Of a DNA stretch of 51,857 bases, positions 31,560-40,776 are shown piece after piece. Each line of letters opens with the position of its first letter. The stretch's first letter is position 1. Below the pieces are notes generated by a model, which worked only from the letters and a program-made list of their open reading frames with translations, was not told the origin of the DNA and made no database searches. Origin of the DNA: an uncultured Lachnospiraceae bacterium (GTDB lineage Bacteria > Bacillota > Clostridia > Lachnospirales > Lachnospiraceae); the NCBI GenBank assembly GCA_910585995.1, contig CAJUGG010000008.1, forward strand, positions 1-51,857, given 5' to 3'. The position numbers and the translations under genes were made by a program.

Positions 31560-31895
31560 ATGAAAAAAAGTGCATTGGCTGTGAAGCGCTGTAAGACGGT
31601 CTCTACGATACAGAAGATCTTAGGCGGCAAATGGAAGATAGAGATTATCTACTATATCGCATTTGAAGACCTCCACCGTTTTGGAGAATTGCGCAGGCAG
31701 ATCGGGGAGATCACGGAGTCAAGCCTGACCAAGCAGCTTAGAGAGTTGGAAGCGGACGGCTTTATCAGCCGTTATGATTACAAAGAGGTGCCTCCTCATG
31801 TGGAATATCATCTGACGAAGCTGGGAAAAAGTTTTATTCCGGTCTTTGAACATATGAAGCGGTGGGGAGAGGAATATTTGACAGAAGGAGAGTAA
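31560..31895 (+). CDS. HxlR-family transcriptional regulator
   Basis: The 111-residue winged-helix protein has the HxlR pattern: an N-terminal Cys (VKRCKTVSTIQKILGGKWKI), FGELRRQIGEITESSLTKQLRELEADGFI, and VPPHVEYHLTKLG. Members often sense electrophiles or redox state through the N-terminal Cys. I chose ATG 31560 with AAGGAGG upstream. A stand-alone EIIA gene begins 4 bases after its stop, an unusual partner. Confidence 0.9.
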   Translation: MKKSALAVKRCKTVSTIQKILGGKWKIEIIYYIAFEDLHRFGELRRQIGEITESSLTKQLRELEADGFISRYDYKEVPPHVEYHLTKLGKSFIPVFEHMKRWGEEYLTEGE

Positions 31896-31899
31896 AAAT

Positions 31900-32385
31900 A
31901 TGGGATTTTTTCGTCGAACAGAGAAAGAACAACCAGTCAAAGAGCTAAAAGCGATGGTTTCCGGCCGTGTGCTTCCGCTCACAGAGGTGGCAGATCCGGT
32001 GTTTTCTTCAAAGTCCTTAGGGGATGGGATCGCCATTCGCCCTTGTGAAGAAGTGGTCACAGCGCCCGCAGACGGAGAGATCTCTGTGGTGGCAGAGACA
32101 AAACATGCAGTGGGGATGGTACTGAAAAATGGGGCAGAGCTGTTGCTTCATATCGGGTTAGATACCGTATCTTTGGAAGGAAAAGGATTTCAGATGCTAG
32201 TAAAACAGGGCAAAAAAGTTAAACAGGGAGATCCTTTGCTAAGATTTGACAAAGCATGGATCGAAGCACAAGGGCATGCCACAGACTGTATTTTGGTGGT
32301 GACGAATACCGAAGAGTTTCCGGATCTGCAGATGATAAGCGGCATGGAGGCGGTGCAAAAGGAAACGGTGATCTGCACGTTTTAA
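31900..32385 (+). CDS. Free-standing PTS EIIA, glucose family
   Basis: The 161-residue protein is an EIIA(Glc)-type domain with phospho-acceptor His84 in LLLHIGLDTV and assisting His69 in ETKHAVGM. It is a paralogue of the EIIA domain at the end of the ptsG product. Stand-alone EIIA proteins phosphorylate partner EIIB domains or regulate other proteins. No EIIBC partner is adjacent. It follows the HxlR gene by 4 bases and may be its main target. A pseudogene-like fragment and a terminator follow. Confidence 0.92.
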   Translation: MGFFRRTEKEQPVKELKAMVSGRVLPLTEVADPVFSSKSLGDGIAIRPCEEVVTAPADGEISVVAETKHAVGMVLKNGAELLLHIGLDTVSLEGKGFQMLVKQGKKVKQGDPLLRFDKAWIEAQGHATDCILVVTNTEEFPDLQMISGMEAVQKETVICTF

Positions 32386-32401
32386 TATTTCTTGTATATT
32401 T

Positions 32402-32563
32402 GTATACATTGTCGAAACTGCAAAAGATGATACTGCGATTACAGAGGCAGAAGCAGAGTTTGAGCAGGATGGACAGCTTTTTGATGCAAGAGAAGCTTTA
32501 ATAAAAAAAATGAAGATTTATCAAAAGCAGTCTGAGCAATCAGGCTGCTTTTCATGGCATTAG
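32402..32563 (+). pseudogene. Possible remnant of a small helical protein, start missing
   Basis: An open frame without a start codon or ribosome binding site reads ETAKDDTAITEAEAEFEQDG then QLFDAREALIKKMKIYQ and stops at 32563. The composition looks protein-like and resembles the C-terminal part of small antitoxin-type proteins, but I cannot name the family. A terminator lies within its 3' end. It could be chance. Confidence 0.3.
32523..32552. terminator. Bidirectional terminator
   Basis: AAAAGCAGTCTGA (32523-32535) pairs with TCAGGCTGCTTTT (32540-32552) with one G-T pair and a GCAA loop. It ends the HxlR-EIIA transcript before udp. Confidence 0.7.
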
Positions 32564-32621
32564 GGGCTGGTATTTTTCCTGGGTCAATGGTAAAATAAAA
32601 AGAAAAAGGGGGAAGCGATTG

Positions 32622-33398
32622 ATGCAGTATTCGGAAGATCCAAGTAAGCAGTACCATATTAATGTGGGAGAAGGAGACGTGGGCAGATATGTGATCCTGC
32701 CGGGAGATCCCAAGCGCTGCGTTAAGATTGCAGCTTATTTTGACGATGCAAAACTGATAGCAGACAACAGGGAATTTGTGACTTATACCGGGTATCTAGA
32801 CGGAGTAAAGGTAAGTGTCACCTCCACGGGTATCGGCGGACCTTCTGCGTCTATTGCCTTGGAAGAACTGGCCAATGTGGGGGCAGATACGTTTATAAGA
32901 GTGGGCACCTGCGGCGGTATGCAGACTGAGATTGAGAGCGGTGATTTGGTGATTGCAAACGGTGCGATCCGGATGGAAGGCACCAGCAAAGAATACGCAC
33001 CTCTGGAATTTCCGGCGGTTCCCAATATCCAGGTGGTCAATGCGCTGATGGCCTCGGCCAAAGAGCAGAATTACCGCCATCATGTGGGGATTGTCCAGTG
33101 CAAGGATGCCTTTTATGGGCAGCATTCACCGGAGACAAAACCGGTGGGGTATGAACTGATCAATAAATGGAGTGCCTGGAAGAGCTTAGGATGCTTGGCT
33201 TCTGAGATGGAGTCCGCCACACTTTTTGTGGTAGGCAGTGCACGCCGTGTACGGGTAGGAGCGATTTTTTTGGTAGTGGCGAACCAGGAGCGGGAGAAAG
33301 CAGGACTTCCCAACCCCGTGGTACATGACACAGATTTAGCGATCCGCACCGCTGTTGGGGCCATCCGCAGACTGATACGGGAGGAGGAGACGCGGTGA
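32622..33398 (+). CDS. udp: Uridine phosphorylase
   Basis: The 258-residue enzyme cleaves uridine with phosphate to uracil and ribose 1-phosphate. Family motifs are visible: ILPGDPKRC, TSTGIGGPSASIALEELA, IRVGTCGGMQ, and EMESATLF at the ribose site. It is the first of three nucleoside-salvage genes (udp, cdd, deoB). ATG 32622 follows AAAAAGGGGGAAG; the TTG one codon earlier is less likely. Its stop overlaps the cdd start by 4 bases. Confidence 0.92.
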   Translation: MQYSEDPSKQYHINVGEGDVGRYVILPGDPKRCVKIAAYFDDAKLIADNREFVTYTGYLDGVKVSVTSTGIGGPSASIALEELANVGADTFIRVGTCGGMQTEIESGDLVIANGAIRMEGTSKEYAPLEFPAVPNIQVVNALMASAKEQNYRHHVGIVQCKDAFYGQHSPETKPVGYELINKWSAWKSLGCLASEMESATLFVVGSARRVRVGAIFLVVANQEREKAGLPNPVVHDTDLAIRTAVGAIRRLIREEETR

Positions 33399-33844
33399 AC
33401 GAGAGTGGAACAAATGCAGGAAAACTGTCAGATGTTCAGATCAAAGAATTGATTCACACGGCTATCGGGCAGCTTGCTTATTCTTATACGCCTTATTCTG
33501 ATTTTCGTGTGGGAGCTGCTCTTTTGGCGAAAAACGGGAAGATCTACGGCGGCTGCAATATTGAAAATGCAGCTTATACGCCCACAAACTGCGCTGAGCG
33601 GACAGCCTTTTTCAAAGCAGTCAGCGAAGGAGTCAGGGAGTTCGAGGCGATCTGTATCGTGGGTGGAAAAGATGGCATCCTAAGCAAATATACCTCACCT
33701 TGCGGAGTCTGCCGTCAGGTGATGATGGAATTTTGCAGCCCGGAGGATTTTCAGATTATCTTAGCAGTCAGTGAAGAGGACTATCAGATCTGTCAGCTAA
33801 AAGAACTGCTTCCCATGGGCTTTGGCCCAGGAAATCTGGCATAG
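33395..33844 (+). CDS. cdd: Cytidine deaminase
   Basis: The 149-residue enzyme hydrolyses cytidine or deoxycytidine to uridine or deoxyuridine. Zinc ligands and the catalytic Glu are visible in NCAERTAF (Cys66, Glu68) and PCGVCRQ (Cys103, Cys106), the tetrameric cytidine deaminase type. NIENAAY is the substrate loop. It starts at GTG 33395, overlapping the udp stop, and is followed by deoB, so the three act in one salvage route. Confidence 0.93.
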   Translation: MNESGTNAGKLSDVQIKELIHTAIGQLAYSYTPYSDFRVGAALLAKNGKIYGGCNIENAAYTPTNCAERTAFFKAVSEGVREFEAICIVGGKDGILSKYTSPCGVCRQVMMEFCSPEDFQIILAVSEEDYQICQLKELLPMGFGPGNLA

Positions 33845-33870
33845 ACTACAATGGAAAGGACAAAAAGAAG

Positions 33871-35061
33871 ATGGGAAAATATAAACGTGTGTTTATTATT
33901 GTAATGGATTCGCTAGGAGTAGGAGAGATGGAAGACTCCCCCCAATTTGGGGATGTGGGGGTCAATACTTTACAGCATATCTCAGAATCTGTGGACACTT
34001 TTGAGATCCCCAACCTTAGAAAACTGGGGATGGCCAATCTGTGTCCGTTAAAACAGGTGGAGCCTGTGGATCAGCCTCTCGCTTATTATACGAAACTCAA
34101 CGAAAAGAGCCAGAGCAAAGACACCATGACAGGACACTGGGAGATGATGGGATTGGAAGTGACCACGCCTTTTAAGACCTTTACGGAACATGGGTTTCCG
34201 CCGGAGCTGATTCAAGAACTGGAACGGCGTACGGGAAGAACCGTAATTGGCAACAAAAGTGCGAGCGGAACCGCGATCTTAGAAGAACTGGCAGAGGAAG
34301 AGATTGCAACCGGGCATATGATTGTCTATACTTCTGCGGATTCAGTCCTGCAGATCTGCGGCAACGAGGAGACATTTGATCTTCAGGAACTTTATCGCTG
34401 CTGTGAGATTGCCCGTGAGATTACGATGAAAGACGAGTGGAAAGTGGGAAGAGTCATCGCAAGACCTTATGTGGGTAAGAAAAAAGGAGAATTTAAACGG
34501 ACTAGTAATCGTCACGACTATGCGCTGAAACCCTGTGGCAAGACGGCTCTGGACGCGTTAAAAGCAGCGGGGCTGGATGTGATCTCTGTGGGAAAGATCA
34601 AGGATATCTTTGACGGAGAAGGCATCACAAGAGCCTTAAAATCCAAGAGTTCGGTTCACGGCATGGAGCAGACCATCGAACTTGCCAAAGAGGAATTTCA
34701 TGGTCTGTGTTTTGTTAATCTGGTGGATTTTGACGCGTTATGGGGACATCGAAGAGACCCCAAGGGCTATGCACAGGAGATTGAAAAATTTGATCAGAAT
34801 CTGGGCGTTTTACTAGAACTTTTGAAAGAAGATGATCTTTTGATCATCACCGCAGACCACGGCAACGATCCAACCTATCAAGGGACAGACCACACCAGAG
34901 AAAAGGTGCCGTTTTTGGCGTATTCTCCGTCGATGACAGGAGGAAAAGAGTTGCCGGAATCTGATACGTTTGCATGCGTAGGGGCTACGGCAGCTGACAA
35001 TTTTGGGGTGACGATGCCGGAAGATACTATAGGGACTTCCTACCTTGGTCGGTTGGTCTAA
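33871..35061 (+). CDS. deoB: Phosphopentomutase
   Basis: The 396-residue alkaline-phosphatase-fold enzyme interconverts ribose 1-phosphate and ribose 5-phosphate, linking nucleoside cleavage to the pentose phosphate pathway. Metal-binding and catalytic motifs are present: VMDSLGVGEMED, KDTMTGHWE with the phosphorylated Thr85, FDALWGHRRDP and TADHGNDP with GTDHTREKVP. It follows cdd by 26 bases with AAAGGA upstream. No good terminator separates it from the mutS promoter region. Confidence 0.95.
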   Translation: MGKYKRVFIIVMDSLGVGEMEDSPQFGDVGVNTLQHISESVDTFEIPNLRKLGMANLCPLKQVEPVDQPLAYYTKLNEKSQSKDTMTGHWEMMGLEVTTPFKTFTEHGFPPELIQELERRTGRTVIGNKSASGTAILEELAEEEIATGHMIVYTSADSVLQICGNEETFDLQELYRCCEIAREITMKDEWKVGRVIARPYVGKKKGEFKRTSNRHDYALKPCGKTALDALKAAGLDVISVGKIKDIFDGEGITRALKSKSSVHGMEQTIELAKEEFHGLCFVNLVDFDALWGHRRDPKGYAQEIEKFDQNLGVLLELLKEDDLLIITADHGNDPTYQGTDHTREKVPFLAYSPSMTGGKELPESDTFACVGATAADNFGVTMPEDTIGTSYLGRLV

Positions 35062-35109
35062 CCCGTCCTCCTCCCCAAAAAAAACTTCCCCCACTCCCAT
35101 TTTCCCCAC

Positions 35110-35138
35110 TTTACCGGAGGTGGGGGTTGTGATATAAT
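35110..35138 (+). promoter_or_regulatory. Promoter of the mutS operon
   Basis: TTTACC (35110-35115) and TATAAT (35133-35138) are 17 bases apart. A TGA just before the -10 box makes it an extended -10 promoter. Confidence 0.75.
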
Positions 35139-35185
35139 AGCGCTCAAAGGCGAAAGCCGCCGATATGGCAAAGAGAGGTAATATC

Positions 35186-37837
35186 GTGGCAGAACTTACA
35201 CCAATGATGCAGCAGTACATAAAGACAAAAGAAGAATACAAAGACTGTATCCTATTCTATCGTCTCGGAGATTTCTACGAGATGTTTTTTGAGGATGCCA
35301 AGGTCGTATCAAAGGAACTGGAACTAACCTTGACCGGCAAAAACTGCGGATTGGAAGAGCGTGCTCCCATGTGCGGAGTTCCTTTTCACGCAGTGGAAGG
35401 ATATCTAAGCAGGCTGGTCTCCAAAGGATATAAAGTAGCCATCTGCGAACAGATGGAAGATCCAGCCACGGCAAAAGGTTTAGTCAAGCGGGAAGTGATC
35501 CGTGTGGTGACGCCGGGAACCAATCTAAGTACCCAGGCATTGGATGAATCCAGAAATAACTATATCATGAGTATCGTTTATGTCAGTGACCGGTTTGGAA
35601 TCTCATTTGCAGATGTGACAACCGGTGATTATTTTGTTACGGAGACAGATACCCCCCGCAAACTCTTAGACGAGATCTACAAATTTTCCCCACGAGAAGT
35701 CATCTGCAATGAGGCACTTCTGATGAGCGGCCTGGATACAGAAGAATTAAAAGAACGGCTGCATCTGGTTCTCTACACGCTGGAAAACTGGTATTTTGAC
35801 GAAGAATTATGTAAAAAAGAGCTGTTGGGACATTTTAAAGTAAGTTCCCTGCAAGGTCTTGGAGTGGCAGATTTTGCCTGTGGAGTGCTGGCGGCAGGAG
35901 CACTTCTTCGCTATCTGATGGAGACACAGAAGACTTCCCTTGGACATCTGACCCGGTTGCAGCCCTATACCTCCGGGAATTTTATGATGATAGACAGTTT
36001 CAGCAGACGGAATCTGGAACTTTTAGAGACGCTTCGGGAAAAACAAAAGAGAGGGTCTCTTTTGTGGGTGTTAGATAAGACCAAGACAGCCATGGGAGCA
36101 CGTATGCTGCGGGGCTATATCGAACAGCCGCTGATTGACAGGCGGCAGATTGAAGCGCGTCTGTCGGTAGTGGAAGAACTGAATAGTCAGTTGATTACCA
36201 GAGAAGAACTTAGAGAGTATCTAAATTCCATCTATGACTTAGAGCGTCTGATTGGGCGCATCAGCTATCAGACGGCCAACCCCAGAGATCTGATCGCTTT
36301 CAAATCATCCCTTGGGATGCTGCCTCCGATTTTGCTCTTGTTAGGAGAGATGAAAAGTCCGCTTCTTAAGCAGATCTATGAAGAACTGGATACGCTGGAT
36401 GATCTGTATGATCTGATCGAGCGTTCGATACAGGAAGATCCTCCTACCTCCATCCGGGAGGGCAATATCATGAAAGACGGCTATCACGAAGATGTGGATC
36501 GGTTTCGGACCGCCAAGACAGAAGGCAAATCCTGGCTTGCCCAGATCGAGACCAAAGAGCGGGAACGTACCGGGATTAAAAATCTTCGTATAAAATTTAA
36601 CAAAGTATTTGGTTACTATCTGGAAGTGACCAATTCCTATAAAAATATGGTGCCGGATAACTATATCCGCAAGCAGACGCTCACCAATGCAGAGCGCTAT
36701 ATCACTCCGGAGCTAAAAGAGTTAGAAGATACGATTCTAGGAGCCGAAGAGAAGCTGACGGCCTTGGAATATGAACTCTTTACCGGGATTCGGGATCAGA
36801 TTGCTGCGCAGGCAGAGCGGATTCAAAAGACTGCCAAAGCCGTGGCGAAGCTCGATGTGTTAGCTTCCCTTGCTTTTGTGGCAGATAAAAACCGTTATGT
36901 ACGTCCAAAGATCAATGAAAAAGGCACCATTGAGATCAAAGAAGGCCGTCATCCTGTAGTGGAACAGATGATGTCAGGTCATCTTTTTGTTGCAAACGAC
37001 ACCTCTTTGGATAAAGGAGCGAATCGGGTCTCTATCATCACGGGTCCCAATATGGCAGGAAAATCCACCTATATGCGCCAGACTGCGCTGATTGTGCTGA
37101 TGGCACAGATCGGAAGCTTTGTGCCGGCAGAGAGTGCCAATATCGGCATCGTGGACCGGATCTTTACGCGTGTGGGGGCCTCAGATGACTTGGCCAGCGG
37201 CCAGAGTACTTTTATGGTGGAGATGAATGAAGTCTCCAATATCCTGCGTAATGCCACCGCAGACAGTCTGCTGATATTGGATGAGATCGGACGCGGAACC
37301 AGCACCTTTGACGGTTTAAGCATCGCCTGGGCAGTGATTGAACATATCGCAGACCGGAGACTTTTAGGCGCCAAGACGCTTTTTGCGACCCATTATCATG
37401 AGCTGACGGAGTTAGAAGGTACGATGGACGGTGTCAATAATTACTGCATCGCAGTAAAAGAAAAAGGCGATGAGATTGTCTTTCTCAGAAAGATCGTCAA
37501 AGGCGGGGCGGACAAGTCCTATGGAATCCAGGTGGCGAAATTGGCAGGGGTGCCGGACAGTGTGATCGCGCGCGCCAAGGAATTGGTAGAAGAATTAAGT
37601 CAGGCAGATATCTCTGTAAAGGCAAAAGATATCGCCTTAGAAGGACGTAAAAAGACCAAGACCAGACAGAAAAAGACTTATGACGAGGTGGATCTGGAGC
37701 AGATCTCCCTCTTTGACACGGTAAATGAAAAAGATGTGGTAAAGGAATTGGAAGGGTTAGAGATCACTAACATGACGCCTATGGATGCACTGAATACCCT
37801 TTACCGCTTACAGAACCGACTGAAAAACAGATGGTGA
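35186..37837 (+). CDS. mutS: DNA mismatch repair ATPase MutS
   Basis: The 883-residue protein recognises mismatches and recruits MutL. The mismatch-binding GDFYEMFFEDA motif is near the N-terminus. Walker A GPNMAGKSTYMRQ and the ABC-type DEIGRGTSTFDG and ATHYHEL motifs lie in the last third. The length and motif set indicate MutS1 rather than MutS2. I chose GTG 35186, giving the family start MAELTPMMQQY with AGAGAGG upstream; ATG 35165 is in frame but has no site. It is followed by mutL after 7 bases. Confidence 0.95.
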   Translation: MAELTPMMQQYIKTKEEYKDCILFYRLGDFYEMFFEDAKVVSKELELTLTGKNCGLEERAPMCGVPFHAVEGYLSRLVSKGYKVAICEQMEDPATAKGLVKREVIRVVTPGTNLSTQALDESRNNYIMSIVYVSDRFGISFADVTTGDYFVTETDTPRKLLDEIYKFSPREVICNEALLMSGLDTEELKERLHLVLYTLENWYFDEELCKKELLGHFKVSSLQGLGVADFACGVLAAGALLRYLMETQKTSLGHLTRLQPYTSGNFMMIDSFSRRNLELLETLREKQKRGSLLWVLDKTKTAMGARMLRGYIEQPLIDRRQIEARLSVVEELNSQLITREELREYLNSIYDLERLIGRISYQTANPRDLIAFKSSLGMLPPILLLLGEMKSPLLKQIYEELDTLDDLYDLIERSIQEDPPTSIREGNIMKDGYHEDVDRFRTAKTEGKSWLAQIETKERERTGIKNLRIKFNKVFGYYLEVTNSYKNMVPDNYIRKQTLTNAERYITPELKELEDTILGAEEKLTALEYELFTGIRDQIAAQAERIQKTAKAVAKLDVLASLAFVADKNRYVRPKINEKGTIEIKEGRHPVVEQMMSGHLFVANDTSLDKGANRVSIITGPNMAGKSTYMRQTALIVLMAQIGSFVPAESANIGIVDRIFTRVGASDDLASGQSTFMVEMNEVSNILRNATADSLLILDEIGRGTSTFDGLSIAWAVIEHIADRRLLGAKTLFATHYHELTELEGTMDGVNNYCIAVKEKGDEIVFLRKIVKGGADKSYGIQVAKLAGVPDSVIARAKELVEELSQADISVKAKDIALEGRKKTKTRQKKTYDEVDLEQISLFDTVNEKDVVKELEGLEITNMTPMDALNTLYRLQNRLKNRW

Positions 37838-37844
37838 GAGAAAA

Positions 37845-39824
37845 ATGGGCAAGATAGCAGTATTGGATCAGCAGACCATCGATAAGATCGCGGCGGGAGA
37901 AGTAGTGGAACGTCCGGCTTCTGTGGTAAAAGAACTGGTGGAAAATGCAGTGGATGCCAAAGCTTCTCAGATCATGGTGGAGATCCGGGAAGGCGGCATC
38001 GACTATATTCGTATTACAGATAATGGAATCGGGATGGAAAAAGAGGATATTCCATTGGCTTTTTTACGCCATTCCACGAGTAAGATCCGTAAGGTGGAAG
38101 ATTTAATCGGCGTAACGTCGCTGGGGTTTCGGGGAGAGGCGCTTTCGAGCATCTCTGCGGTTGCCATGGTAGAGCTGATCACCAAGACCAAAGGACAGAT
38201 GTTGGGGAACCGCTACTATACAGAAGGTGGGATACAAAAAGAATTTGAAGAGGTGGGCGCCCCGGACGGCACCACCTTTGTAGTGCGCAATCTGTTCTAT
38301 AACATGCCGGCGCGTAAAAAATTTCTGCGTTCCAAGATGACAGAAGCGGCAGCGATTTATGAGATGATGACTCGTTTGGCGCTGTCTCATCCCGAAGTCT
38401 CTTTTAAAGTGATGATTCACAACCAGATGAAACTGCAGACTGCCGGCAGCGGACAGTTAAAGGATGTGATCTATCATATCTATGGAAGAGAGATCGCCAA
38501 AAATCTTCTGATGGTGGAGAGAAACGAAGGCCCGATCTGTATCCGGGGCTTTTTAGGCAAACCGGAGATCTCTAGAGGGAATCGAAATTATGAGAACTAT
38601 TTTGTCAATGGGAGATATGTAAAGAGTAAGATCATTGCCAAAGGGATTGAAGACGGATATAAAAATTATATGATGCAGCACCGCTATCCTTTTGTGTGTC
38701 TGGATCTTCAGATGGACGGGGCACTTTTTGATGTGAATGTGCATCCTGCCAAGATGGAATTAAGGTTTAAAGACCAGAATCTGGTCTATGATAAGATACA
38801 GGAGACGATCAAAGAGGCGCTGTCCGGAAAAGAATGGATTCCAGAGGTAACACTACAGGACACGGGGGTGGGGTCTATGCGGCAAGTACCGGAATTAGAC
38901 CCAAAACCAAAAGAAGCTAAAGCTGTCGTTTCTGAAAAGCCGGAGAAACAAGAGAATAAAAAAGAAAAGCTTCCTCTGGAAAAGATGTGGAAGACGCCAG
39001 AGCCTGTAAAGACACCTGTGACGCCTCAGGCTCAAAATCTGGAATATTTCCTTGCAGAGATGAAAAAGCGGGTGACAGAGCGTCATAGGCAGGAAAGACA
39101 GGCGGCAGGAGGTGGAGCCGAGCATCGGAATCTTCCAGGAGAATCCAGCCCTTCGCCGCAGCCTCAGATCTTACAGGAAGAGAATGGATATCAATACGCC
39201 GAACAACTGCAGCTTTTTGATGATAAATTGCTGTCTAAAAAGGCAGCGGTCCGCCATGAGATTATCGGGCAGATCTTTGGGACGTACTGGCTGGTGCAGT
39301 ATGGAGATAAGCTCTATATCATTGATCAACATGCGGCTCATGAAAAAGTGCTCTATGAGAGATTGATGAAATCTCTGTGGGAGCAGTCGTATCAGTCGCA
39401 GATTCTGTCACCGCCCGTAATCTTAAATCTGACCATGCAGGAAGAGCAGCTCTATCGAAGGTATCAATCCTATTTTGCAGATATGGGATTTGAGATCGAA
39501 GAGTTTGGAGAACAGGCGTATGCAGTACGGGCGGTTCCAGCCAATCTGCCGGGACTAAATAGAACAGATGTTCTGATTGAACTGCTGGACAGTCTGTCTG
39601 AGATTAGCGGGAAAGTCAATGCAGAGTCGCTCTTAGACAAAGTGGCTTCCATGTCCTGCAAAGCGGCAGTCAAGGGCAATCACCAGATGTCATCTTTGGA
39701 GGCAAAGGCATTGATCGATGAACTGTTGACATTGGAGAATCCCTATTACTGTCCCCATGGAAGACCTACGATTATCTCCATGACCCGCTATGAGCTGGAG
39801 AAAAAATTTAAAAGGATTGTGTGA
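37845..39824 (+). CDS. mutL: DNA mismatch repair protein MutL (endonuclease type)
   Basis: The 659-residue protein has the GHKL ATPase N-terminus (AAGEVVERPASVVKELVENA, TDNGIGM, GFRGEALSSI), a Pro/Lys/Glu-rich linker (about 345-450) and a C-terminal dimerisation domain. That domain carries the nicking-endonuclease motif DQHAAHEKVLYE with SCKAAVKGNH and CPHGRP, as expected for organisms without MutH. It begins 7 bases after mutS. The 3' end runs to within 8 bases of miaA. Confidence 0.95.
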   Translation: MGKIAVLDQQTIDKIAAGEVVERPASVVKELVENAVDAKASQIMVEIREGGIDYIRITDNGIGMEKEDIPLAFLRHSTSKIRKVEDLIGVTSLGFRGEALSSISAVAMVELITKTKGQMLGNRYYTEGGIQKEFEEVGAPDGTTFVVRNLFYNMPARKKFLRSKMTEAAAIYEMMTRLALSHPEVSFKVMIHNQMKLQTAGSGQLKDVIYHIYGREIAKNLLMVERNEGPICIRGFLGKPEISRGNRNYENYFVNGRYVKSKIIAKGIEDGYKNYMMQHRYPFVCLDLQMDGALFDVNVHPAKMELRFKDQNLVYDKIQETIKEALSGKEWIPEVTLQDTGVGSMRQVPELDPKPKEAKAVVSEKPEKQENKKEKLPLEKMWKTPEPVKTPVTPQAQNLEYFLAEMKKRVTERHRQERQAAGGGAEHRNLPGESSPSPQPQILQEENGYQYAEQLQLFDDKLLSKKAAVRHEIIGQIFGTYWLVQYGDKLYIIDQHAAHEKVLYERLMKSLWEQSYQSQILSPPVILNLTMQEEQLYRRYQSYFADMGFEIEEFGEQAYAVRAVPANLPGLNRTDVLIELLDSLSEISGKVNAESLLDKVASMSCKAAVKGNHQMSSLEAKALIDELLTLENPYYCPHGRPTIISMTRYELEKKFKRIV

Positions 39825-39831
39825 TTTGTCT

Positions 39832-40776
39832 ATGAAAGAACCATTAGTAATCCTGACCGGTCCTACCGCTGTGGGAAAGACCAAATTGTCGCTCGCACTG
39901 GCAAAAGCCATCGGCGGCGAGATCATCTCTGCGGATTCCATGCAGGTGTACAGGCACATGGATATCGGTTCGGCCAAGATCCGGCCAGAAGAGATGCAGG
40001 GCGTTCCTCACTACCTGGTGGATGTGCTGGAGCCTTTTGAAGAATTTCATGTGGTCCGGTTCCAACAGATGGCAAAAGCAGCTATCAAAGAGATCCGTTC
40101 CCATGGCCATATCCCGATCCTGGTAGGCGGGACAGGTTTTTATATTCAGGCAATCGTAAAAGATATTGATTTTACCGAAAATGAGGCAAGCCCGTATCGG
40201 CAGGAACTGTCAGCGCTGGCAGCAGAAAAGGGTTCTGCGTATCTTCATCAAAGGCTGCAGCAGGTGGACCCCGCTTCGGCGAAGATCATCCATGCCAACA
40301 ATGTAAAAAGAGTGATTCGCGCGCTGGAATTTTATCAGATGACCGGGGAACCGATCTCTAAGCACAACGAAGAACAGAGAGAAAAGAGTTCTCCTTATCA
40401 ATTTGCCTATTTTGTCTTACAGGATGACAGGGCCAGGCTCTATGCCCGCATCGAACAGCGGGTGGATGAGATGTTAGAAGAAGGACTACTAGAAGAAGTC
40501 AAAGCACTACAAGCGATGGGCCTGAAGCGAGGGATGGTGTCGATGCAGGGACTTGGCTACAAAGAGCTTCTGGCCTGCTTAGACGGAGAATGTACATTAG
40601 AAGAAGCGGTGGAACAGATCAAAAAAGATACCCGCCATTTTGCAAAGAGACAGATCACTTGGTTTAAGCGGGAGCAGGACGTGATCTGGATCGATAAAGC
40701 GGCGTATGCCTATCAGGAAGAACGGATGTTAGCATCCATGCTAAAGATCTTACGAGAAAAGGAAATCATCAGATGA
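39832..40776 (+). CDS. miaA: tRNA dimethylallyltransferase
   Basis: The 314-residue enzyme adds a dimethylallyl group to A37 of tRNAs reading UNN codons. Visible motifs are the P-loop GPTAVGKTKLS, SADSMQVYRHMDIGSAK, VGGTGFYIQAI and the C-terminal KRQITWFKRE. I chose ATG 39832, giving normal family length; the longer frame from 39790 overlaps mutL and lacks a site. The miaA stop overlaps the next start by 4 bases. mutS-mutL-miaA is a common clostridial order. Confidence 0.94.
   Translation: MKEPLVILTGPTAVGKTKLSLALAKAIGGEIISADSMQVYRHMDIGSAKIRPEEMQGVPHYLVDVLEPFEEFHVVRFQQMAKAAIKEIRSHGHIPILVGGTGFYIQAIVKDIDFTENEASPYRQELSALAAEKGSAYLHQRLQQVDPASAKIIHANNVKRVIRALEFYQMTGEPISKHNEEQREKSSPYQFAYFVLQDDRARLYARIEQRVDEMLEEGLLEEVKALQAMGLKRGMVSMQGLGYKELLACLDGECTLEEAVEQIKKDTRHFAKRQITWFKREQDVIWIDKAAYAYQEERMLASMLKILREKEIIR

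Noticed and set aside
35062..35109. C-rich stretch after deoB as a terminator
   Set aside because: It has C and A runs but no convincing stem; transcription end there cannot be supported.
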